A DNA stretch of 11,489 nt from Phoronis pallida (taxonomy: Eukaryota > Phoronida > Phoronidae): positions 1-11,489 of the forward strand of contig JAOXYC010206350.1 in NCBI GenBank assembly GCA_028565715.1. Direction: 5' to 3'. The notes below the pieces were generated by a model, which was not told the DNA's origin, did not search any database, and saw only the letters and a program-made list of their open reading frames with translations. Below are positions 1 to 9,500 of the stretch, one piece after another; position 1 is the stretch's first letter; the number at the start of each line of letters is the position of its first letter. Both the position numbers and the translations under genes were made by a program.

Positions 1-2594
1 CTTTTTATTATCTACCCTACTCAACTTCAAGGAAACATTCACCTTACAAATCAATATGTGATTAGGTTTGTTACATTCGTTTCGAACAATTACCTTCCAA
101 GCATAAGCAAAAATGTAGACGGATACGTACCTGTATGTGTAACTAACATACTTGAATCATGTCCATCTTCTTTGGCCAATTATTTGATCAACATGCATTT
201 GACTTCCTGTTCTGTTGTGCTAGAGCTTGTCTAAAATCTATTAAGGTTTATGTAATGTATAACCGCAACTGAAGTTTTAGATACTAGATGTTCAAATTTC
301 AGATACTCTAATGAATGTAACTTACTGTGTTTTCTAAGAATAATTACACATTCTGTAGTTTATGAAGAAAATCTCATCGCGTTTCAGCTTCTGACAGCAG
401 CCATTCAACAAAATTGATTCCTGTTTTCTAAGAAATAAATCCAAGGACAATCATTATTGTCCTGAGATATTGGTAGCTTGATTACCTTTATAACATACCT
501 CACAATCTACTCCTGAACTGTGCCGGCCCTCTCAGGTTAGGGTCTTGTTGGGTTGAGTGGGCGACTGAAAACACACAGGTGTCTGATAGAGCTCTACACA
601 CTGACTGAGCACATGTGACTGTGTATTAGGCCAACACATGGAACAATTAATGTTTGTTTATATAACTGCCTGTACTGACAGATTGTAGTAATGACCAGTC
701 ATTGTTAATGATGATGAGGTTTTGCACTGAGATGTCATTCTCACCAATAAACTGTACATTATTGAAAATACATTCAAGGTTAATAAATAGAGTTCACAAA
801 AACTAACCAAAAATTCCCAGAAATGATGGACAACTGGTGTACATATCTCATCTCAATATTACCAAAATTCATGAAATATCTTACCAACGTAAAGAATTTT
901 CTAACCAGGTTACAACATATCCAACCATGCTTTAACTCACTCTGAACTAGATTGCATATCCAGGCCAATCCCACTTTAAGTCAGTCAACAAAAAGTTGTT
1001 TGCTTGTCGTATTTGAAGAAAAATTAGAGTACTTAAATTCTTTGGGTCATTGTTGTTTGCAGTGGATGTTGAAACAATCCAGAGTTGTTATGAAATGCTC
1101 GATGTTATCTTTATCTTTCTTTATAATGGGAGCACCTTCACATTCTCATGTCAAACTTGTTTACCCATAAATATTGAAAAAACAGAGAAAAAAATCTGTC
1201 TTTTCAATATTTATCACTTTCGGCCAGTAAAAGCATACATTTATTTGTATGGATTATCCGTCACTTCACTTAACTTAAAATATTACACTTCAATGCAATT
1301 CAGATTCTACAAAATTCATATTAAACTCGTTTCATCTAGACTTGACTTTTATTGTCAGCACCCCTAATAAGTTATACGTACAATTTTTTGATATATTTTT
1401 TCTATAACAAAATCTCAAGCATATTTGAGTTGTTCAGTTCATGTTTTTTTATTAAGACTTTTTCTGGTCAAAACCTAAAGAAAATTTGGTTTCTGCAGAC
1501 CACCTCATTAGTGTCATAGTTTGTCAGGTGGGTGGGTTGAACTTTTGCTAGTGCATATAAATAGCAGACAGGGTACTAAAGCAAGAATTAAACCAGAAAT
1601 AAAAATATTTTACTTAAGACCCAGCCCAGGCCTAATTCATGTTAATGGTTTTCTCCAGATTTTAACCCAATTTTCATCATTCTTGCATCCTCTGTTAATA
1701 ATGAAATGAGAATAAAAGTGTTGTAAAATACTGTTGTGTTGTTAAGGCACAATCTTGAACATCACTTTAACTGGAATTACTTTGGTTTCATTGATTTAAT
1801 GTGATCTTATTTTTTTTGCGAAAATCACTCATTTGGTTGGAGTGGATGCAACGTGAATGGGTCGAACTTGCCTATGCAATACATTCCCAACCTAATAAAA
1901 CATAGTTGCTGTTACCATTCGTAAAAAAAGCTTTGGATTCTTAAACTAGTCCTTAACTTTTAAGAGGATTTTACCCTTTGTTTTTGTTATTAGTAATTAA
2001 GCCTGAACATTAAAGTGTCATTGACTTGCTATTATTCAAGCATTTGGGTAAGGAATCTGTTATGTCATTTCAGACCAAGCCCAGCTATAAAGATAAGATT
2101 CTTCTTGACTTGGCTAGGGAATGGATGATAGAGGCATTCTTCTTTAGATTGCTGTTACATAAATCTTTTTTTATAAATTACTCTAGTGAATTCAAGTTGT
2201 GTTGGGTAAATGAATGTTAACGTGAATTGATAATAAAAGAAAAGAAAGATTTTTTTTTTGGCTTAAACATTTAGTTGAATAATAACATTAGGTTTTTGAT
2301 AAATACAGTAAATACATTAAAGGAAAATACTAACTTAGTCAAAAATGAATTTGAAGCTAATTTAGCATCATGATGACTTTTGGGTTGGCACATTAAGAAA
2401 TAGTTTTCTTTGCTGTTTTGGTTTGATAATTAAAACAAGATAAGATGAGTGTCAATCATAGAGTAAACTACTATTAATAATAGATTAGTGTCAATTAAAC
2501 CTGCATTGTTGTGTCTACCATTGTATTTTTTATTAATAACTCTGTTTTGGTCTCTCGCTAATTATAAAGAAAAAATCTCAAGTAAGAAATTATG

Positions 2595-2619
2595 TCACTT
2601 ATTAAGAAATAATAAGTGA
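2595..2619. repeat. Perfect 10-base inverted repeat
   Basis: tcacttatta and taataagtga are exact reverse complements separated by agaaa. It is AT-rich and could be chance in this composition; no function is inferred. Confidence 0.6.
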
Positions 2620-2777
2620 AATGTATTATTTTAAAGCACTTTAGCAAAAATTGAAATATTTATCGTGGCCTGCTGCATTTTCATTGATGACCATTATAGA
2701 ATTCACTCGTAATTAGGCGCCCGCTACACAATAATGGATGCATTAGGTCCGTCTGTCTGTTGTGTCGTCTGGAAATT

Positions 2778-3065
2778 GCTTGTCTGCTCGTTATCTCAAA
2801 AAACGCTTTATGGATTTTGACAAAACTTTGCACAGTGTTTAAGGGCAGGATATGCTGCCATTTATTGACTGTCATTGTGTTTAACTACAGTGGCTCCCCC
2901 TTGTGGCCAAATTAGATTGTAACTTGAAACTGACTAGTCCTGCAATTACTTTCCAAACCGCTTGACTGATTTCAATGAAACTGAGAGTAATCTTTATGTT
3001 CCTAGATTGCTTGTCTGCTTATTACCTTGAAAACCGCATGACAGATTTTAATGAAACTTTGCAGA
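2778..3065. repeat. Three degenerate copies of a ~57-base repeat
   Basis: Copies at about 2778-2835, 2936-2990 and 3009-3065 share the core 'ccgctt/cat-ga-tgattttnatgaaact'. Copies one and three also share the beginning gcttgtctgct and the end actttgcag. A gtctgtctgt run lies just before at about 2750. The pattern resembles dispersed repeats common in marine invertebrate genomes. Confidence 0.6.
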
Positions 3066-3334
3066 ATTTTTCTGTCACTTATCAATCACCTCTACCTTAC
3101 CTGTGTTCTATGTTTTGATCTGCTTTATTTGTATTCCATGTTTTCACCTGATTTATTTGTGTAGGTGCAGTATGTCTTTCCAGACATTCCGTCAGTCTAT
3201 CAATTTATTTCAGTCTCACTATGGTGTTTAGTGGCTGTTTGAATTTGTGAAATACCTCCACTACAATTTGTTCAGTTTCTATCTATCGTGTGTGTTTTAT
3301 TAAATGTTATTGTAATACTATATAAATGGCGATT

Positions 3335-3368
3335 GATAATAAGAATAATAATAATAATCATAATAATT
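3335..3368. repeat. AAT/ATA microsatellite next to exon 1
   Basis: An imperfect array of taa/aat units ends about 11 bases before the exon 1 acceptor and takes the place where a pyrimidine tract would normally be. Confidence 0.8.
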
Positions 3369-3379
3369 TTGCATTCTAG

Positions 3380-3568
3380 TATCTGCTGGCAGCATCTACC
3401 TTCACCTCAAAGATTGACATTTGCCAGCAACTGATTAAATTCTTGGTGAAGCCTGATGAAGTCCCAAGCTCAACTGCAACATCTAAACAGCTGTTGGAGA
3501 CATTGCTGATTCATACCTGGCTAAATGTTCATGCTGGACAATACAAAGCTGCTGTGCAATCTCTAGGG
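3380..3568 (+). CDS. ZFC3H1: Exon 1 of the window (residues 1-63)
   Basis: The exon is bounded by attctag before it and by ggg|gtgaat after it, and reads from tat ctg ctg as YLLAASTFTSK to AGQYKAAVQSLG (63 codons). It is predicted to be two or three amphipathic helices, with the hydrophobic spacing typical of a TPR/HAT unit (LLETLLIHTWLNVHAGQYKAAVQ). The incoming phase is taken as 0, which cannot be confirmed because the previous exon is not seen. The outgoing phase 0 fits exon 2. The acceptor has a poor pyrimidine tract because an AAT microsatellite sits directly before it. Confidence 0.82.
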
Positions 3569-6500
3569 GTGAATAGTTTTCATTGTATTTTTATGAAGTA
3601 AAACCCATACAAATAAGAGTTTACATGAAGTTAAAAACATGAAATATAAAAACATGGGTTAAATTGATGAAATGATGTGTTTTATGATATCAGAACTATG
3701 AAATGAATTAGCTTTTAAATTATTTATATAAGATTGAGGAAAGGTGGCTTTTTGTGTTTTGCTAAGTTTTGGGGAAATTTTATAATGATTATTTATTTTT
3801 ATTCATATTAAAACTTCCATAAAAGGAGTTTGTGTTTTATTCAACTTTGCTATAGGCCTATATATTTTGTATATTTATTAATGTTGATTAGCTGTTATAG
3901 AAACAATTGAGAGGGTATGTTACAGGGTGTTCGATAAAGATATTATTTTCCAATGAATCGGGTTGAAGGAATTTTTTTATGTATTATTTCTTTTCCAGAA
4001 ATCGCTCAAATCTGACCAATTTCTCCATCTTAGTCCAGGAGACAAGTGCACTGCTTGGCTGTGTTATATCAACTTGTTAGAATTCCATGCACTCCCGCCC
4101 AACTTACTGTCAGATAGTTCAAATAGCTACTTACGTCTCATTAAAAAGGTAAGTGGGTTCAGAAATGATCATAAAAGAAATTTCTCATTTTTGAAAGGCA
4201 GTCACAGTCAGTTTACAGACAACTAAGCACAAGTTCGTTGTTTTTAAACCAGTACATTTGGTTTGCAAATTTTTGGCTTGGCACACTCATTCCAGTGTGT
4301 GCCATTGATTTCATGAAATAAAAGTGGCATTTCTTACCAATTTATTGCAATTTAACGCGTAGTTTAAAATGGCAATTCTCCGCATAACCGCGGCCTAAGT
4401 CGTCCACCATTTCAAAATGACGTCTTTTTGACATGAATAGGTAAAGTGGACTACATGCTCCATTATGTGTATCAGAGATTTTCGCATGATTCAAGATTAA
4501 TCAAATTTTTGGCTGTAAAGCTTATTTCTGTTGCTTAAATTATTAAAATATGAAATGTAAAGAACATCATGCTTATTTATCCAAAAATGTTCATCAGCTT
4601 GGTGTATCATATTAAATGAAGGTTATATATTTATCATGCTTGTTTATTTGAATTCCCATTTTTTAAGCCCATTACTTTATTCATTTTCTCTCCATTTTCA
4701 ATTAGGATGAAGTGACAATAGACTGGATGTGTGGAAAACAGCGCCATCTACCTGTGGATACCATTCTCAAACATTTTGCATCTGCCTTAAAATCCTGCTC
4801 AGGTCCTAGTCATGAAGTTGAAGCCAAAACTGTGGCCTGTTTACCCATTTACAAAAACTTGGCACTATTTGAGGTTGTGGTTCGCAAGAGGTAGGGTCTG
4901 TGTGTGTGTGTTTGAAATTAAAATTTAATCCAAAACATAATTACTGTCCATACCTATGTACAGCCATACCAATTTTGATGAAATCTTGATTACATGGCAT
5001 GATGCTTATAAAATTCAAAAATTTTCTTAGCCATGGGTATGGCTGAGAATGTAAGGTATTGCCATCTGGCCAAGTTATAAAATTTTGTGTTTCTATTCAG
5101 AGATTGGAAATTCAATTCATAAACATTGTATCAATGTGCTTATCTCTGATTACATAACACATAGTTCTCTGACTACTAGATCATTTTTCTGTCAACTGTT
5201 AATCCTAAAAAAATAATATATAACTCAGGGCTTTCCAATTGTGGAGCTAGGTAAAGAGTCTTACAAAAGCAATGGTTGTGAGTCACTCCAAGATTTTAAA
5301 ACATTTCTAAAGATGCATAAGCCGTATCAGTGACCATAAAAGTCATATAAACAAATTTCCATGAAAATCAATGTGCTTATTGTACTCTAAATATAAACTT
5401 TTAAAGGGGCAAAAATGACTCAAAACAAATTAAAATTTTAATTGACTTGTGTTGGCCCAACGCTAGTTATTTTAAGCTCTAAAAGGCATTCAAGAACGCA
5501 TTTAAATTGATTTGTGGTGCCAGAAATTTTGGGATATTCCAAGTATGGTGCATGCAGTACTAAATAGGCAAGTCTCACTTCAGTTTATTTTATTACTTTT
5601 ATGGTCACCAATACGGCTTATGCATCTTTAAAACATTAATAAAGCAAGTGGTACTACAGTATTCTTTTAATTAGTTCATGTTGAACCACTTTGTATTTTG
5701 TAGAGTTGAAGTAGCTGCACAAATCTACAGGAAACTGCTTACAGCTAGCCCATCTCTGGGCTGTGTATGGTTGTTACTAGCTCAACTTCACGAGAAGAAT
5801 AATGATATAGCAGCTGCTAGGAAGGTGAGTAAGAGACAGTGATTATTTGAAATAGATAAAAGTAGTACCTTAATTTTGGCAGAGTGTGTTTTATACTCTC
5901 AAAGTAAAAATTATACCTTCATTTACTTTCCAAACATCCTTGTGATTTACTTAGTTCTGATTACGGCTTGAATTTTTTAACTAAAGGAAAGGTGGAACTT
6001 TATTGCTCAGTATTTTAAGATGATAAAAGTTAAACATTAATTCTGTTATTGAAAGATGATTTGTTAAGTCTCAAAAAAGGCTTTTCAGATGACACCGTCA
6101 TTCTTCAGAAAATTGACTTCAAATTGAGTAGGCTGCTGGTAGAGTCAGGTCAGGCCTACTCCGTTGGCTTGTCTTCAGCAACTTGTAATATAATATTCCT
6201 CTGGCCAATTTTGCCTAAGTCTATGGTCATTTTACTGATGATGGTTCAAAGTGTGTTGTAATGTTTGGTATACACTTCTATTCATTACAGGCATATACTG
6301 ATGGTTTGTGTGAAGCAGTCTCCTATATACCTCTGATCAATGCAGCTGCAGCCTTTGAACATGGTCAGGGTAATGATGATGGTGCACTGGAAATACTGGA
6401 GGCATGCGTCATCAGCTTGTTTGATGTGGACACCAAAGACTCTACAACATGTGATCCAAACCTACTTTATTGGTGTGTAAAATGAACTATAATTCAAGAA

Positions 6501-9500
6501 TGTTCATTATCGCATAATTTTTAGCAGTACCCAAGGGAGAAATCTCTTCTAAGACATTTTCCCAAGTAAAAAATATGAAAAAATTTTTTTTAATTATGAT
6601 CAGTAATTTGAATGTGTGATTGTTAAATTATGTTATGTGTTTTGGTTAAAACATGTATTGATAAAAAGTGATTCTTATGAATGGGAAGTAATACAACCTT
6701 TTATTGGATGCGATTTTGAAAAATCATAGAACAATCGAGCCTTTGACGAGTTCTCATGATTTTTCAAAATCGAATCAAATAAAAGGTTGTATTACTTCCC
6801 ATGAATATAAGAATCAATTTATCACATGTTGAAATTTCAACAAAGTTTTACCTAAAAACGTGGTTTTACACGACTGTAAACGATCGCCACACTTATACAA
6901 TGTTGCCACACTAATACGATGAAATTACGTGATAGTGTTACGTGATCAAATACAAGGGTTATGTGATTTCTTTTACAGCAAAGTGTTGGGGCTACCACTT
7001 CCTCTGAGTTACAAGGCTCCTAATTACAAGACTGATCTCATTCAAGATGTGCTCAACTCAAACGCGGTCTCTTTATGGACCAATTATTGGCAAGTCTTGT
7101 TCAAAATTTATTTATACATTGACCAATAGCTAAATATGTTTTCATTATTGGTTGCAGGTCTCTTACTCGCAAATATGGGGTGTTAAAACACTCCATATTT
7201 TGCGAGTTAGAAACCTGCAACCAATAAGTTGTTACTAGAAATGATTGGTTGAAGAAGTGGGTGCCGTCAGAATGATGTAAAAAAAATTGGCAAATCACAA
7301 TAATCAATAATTAAGAAACCAATTATATAACATGCAGTTAAAGTTACAGAAACTAGCCACCCTAGATTTAAATGACCTCTAAAATCATGTGTCACTTCTT
7401 TAATTAATTCAAGTTGTTTTTGCACTGCTAATTCATTCCCTTTTGATTTGTTCTAGTGACTATCTTGTGCACAAATCCACTGGGTAACTTTTTTGTTTCC
7501 ACTTTTTTTGTTGTGGTGGTTTTAATTTTGTTTGCTTGCCATGTGAAGGTTTCTGATTTTTTCAATTCATTTTCAATTTCATTGTATGTTACCTCTTTCA
7601 TAGTTGGTAATTTGTTAATTTGTATTTACATTAATTTTCTGTATATCAATACACAGGGCTCGGCTCTATACACTCAAATGGCATTTCAACTCTCCGGGGA
7701 GAGGCTATGTGCCATTATCTTGAAAAGACCCACACAGTCATTGCCTAGCATCCAAAATAATTGCCTATCCTAGCCCAGTTGCTAAGTGATCGCTATACCT
7801 ATCCAGCATGGTTCAATATTTTTATGTCATATTTCGATTTGATATGCATGCCCCATGAATGAAGTTGCCTCATGTTCCTCTCAGTGCCTGGCACTGAAGG
7901 GGCCACCCAGGATAAAGATTTAATAAATAAATAAAAAATAGATAAACAAAGAAAAAGAAAAAGCCGAATCTTAAATGAAGGAATGCAAAGAATCATGTAC
8001 ATACAGTTGAACCTTATGTTACTGTTAATCCTTGTATTGCCATCCACATTCAGTGTATCTACAGCAACTGTGCTCTCAGGGTACTCTTGTTTATAACTGA
8101 TAATGTTATTCTATCTGGTTGCATTCTCTCGGTTTGATACTTGTTGACCTTCTTCATCTTTTCATGTTGTAATTCTGCAAATCCCAAAGAAATGGTAACA
8201 ATGGTTGGGGACATGGGACGCCTTAAAATCAACATATGTATATCATACTAAGTTTCCTCTTATTTATCTTTTTTGCAGCTGTATTGAATCAATAAAACCT
8301 AATATCATCTTGTATGTAACTATTGTCTCCATTATGAAATTGTGGAAAGTTCTGCAAAAGAACGGTTTAATCTTTAACGTTGTGGTTTTAACCACAATGT
8401 TAAAGATTAAAAGACATCAGCACACATGCCTCTGTAATCCTGAAAAGGTGATTTGTATTGTTTTGATTCATTTCAAAAGACCATTACTTTACCAGTCTGT
8501 TGCCTTATTTTACAGTACGCTACTAGACATTCAGGGTTACAGTGACCAAGTTACAGAAGTTTATGAGACAGCATTATGTACACTGAAGAGTTTAGATGAT
8601 GTCAGAGCCATCTGGCTAAGGTATGCTTCATCACTCATTCAATTAACAATCTCGGATTGAAGACATTTTGTTAAAAAAATTGCCCAGTCTAAATGAAAAT
8701 GAACAAACTCGTACCATCTTGGAAGCTGGAGAAGTATTTCATTGGTATTACTAGTGGTCGGACGATTGCTCAGAAACTTGAGCAATCGGTCGAGCGGTCT
8801 GGATTTCTCTATCACAAGGCGAGAAATGTGTAAGCCCGGTGTAGTTCCGGTGGCGCATTTTCACTAGGTTATTGAGTACACAATGGAGACTACAACTCAG
8901 CAAAGCTCGAGTGCCCGCTCAGAATTTCTGCTGAGCACTCGAGCGAAAAAAAAGTTGGCAAGTCCAACCACTAACTATTTCCCATGTTTATCTGACATTA
9001 TGGTATGTACCATTCACGTATCTTTGATTCTGTGTTTTTCAGGTACCTTGAATATAAAAAAACTGAACAGTTCAACTCGGGGGACCAGTCCCAGGACTTT
9101 GCATCCTTTACAAAACTACTCAAGCGCTGTCTAATCTCCATGCCATCCAGAAACACTGCGGTTACCAATGACAACCTACAGTGGACTGACTTCACATTTC
9201 ATAACAAAGTAGTAGACATCTTTATGCAACTTATACCAGTTGATCACCATGTTAAAGTTTATAAGAAGTTTATCCGCCTCATGCCCGACAACTGCTCACT
9301 GATTCTCAGGTATTTGTATTTTACTTGGTATTGTATATTTTTAAAAACACATATGCCCTCCCTGTATCTTGCTTTGTGAATTATTGATTGTACCCAACCT
9401 CCAATTCAGGAGATCCTCTCAATCCTCATATTACCAAGCCTGAGCTTTGTGGAATAACTTCTTTCCTTCCCTACAGCTCAGGGATTAAGTTTATTAGAAA

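Larger units (their letters stand above)
1..3379 (+). other. Upstream intronic or intergenic DNA, no supported exon
   Basis: No stretch here has both coding character and paired splice sites. Open frames at 1050-1367, 1521-1709 and 2026-2220 are AT-rich, of unusual composition and unlike the downstream protein. Two short stretches behind acceptor-like AGs (after 1062 and after 2073) could be small upstream exons, but I cannot support them. The incoming end of exon 1 shows that this DNA contains at least the end of an intron of the same gene. Confidence 0.6.
7090..8515 (+). other. Intron 6 (1426 bases), GC-AG type, repeat-rich
   Basis: It begins gcaagt and ends ttttacag, phase 2. It is the longest intron in the window and holds the 7145-7227 hairpin, a probable retroposon near 7660-7963 and the 8366-8411 hairpin. 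No other gene is supported within it. Confidence 0.8.

Noticed and set aside
1050-1367. 105-codon open frame with a gtttgcag acceptor-like start
   Set aside because: Composition rich in Tyr/Phe/Ile/Cys typical of AT-rich non-coding DNA, and no convincing donor.
2026-2220. Open frame with an acceptor-like tcatttcag and a start resembling TKPSYKDKILLDLAREW
   Set aside because: No good donor in the proper place and no recognised similarity; the downstream part is AT-driven Phe/Leu sequence.
6049-6261. 70-codon open frame in intron 4, with fairly ordinary amino-acid composition
   Set aside because: Exons 4 and 5 join directly in phase 0 into a continuous TPR-like helix (AAARK-AYTDGL), leaving no place for it, and it lacks a convincing acceptor/donor pair of the right phase.
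7090-7099. GT donor at 7094 (caa|gtcttg) instead of the GC donor
   Set aside because: It gives phase 0, whereas exon 7 needs phase 2; the product would leave the HAT frame.
7456-7773. 105-codon open frame with hydrophobic, membrane-like segments
   Set aside because: Lies within intron 6, composed of T-rich sequence that automatically encodes Phe/Leu/Val/Ile, and overlaps the retroposon-like block.
7799-8047. Minus-strand open frame of 82 codons
   Set aside because: Covers the A-rich tail of the putative retroposon; no homology or splice context.
8279-8447. Separate cassette exon ending at gaaaag|gtgatt
   Set aside because: Its outgoing phase 0 does not match exon 7 (phase 2), so only an extended exon 7 would keep the frame.
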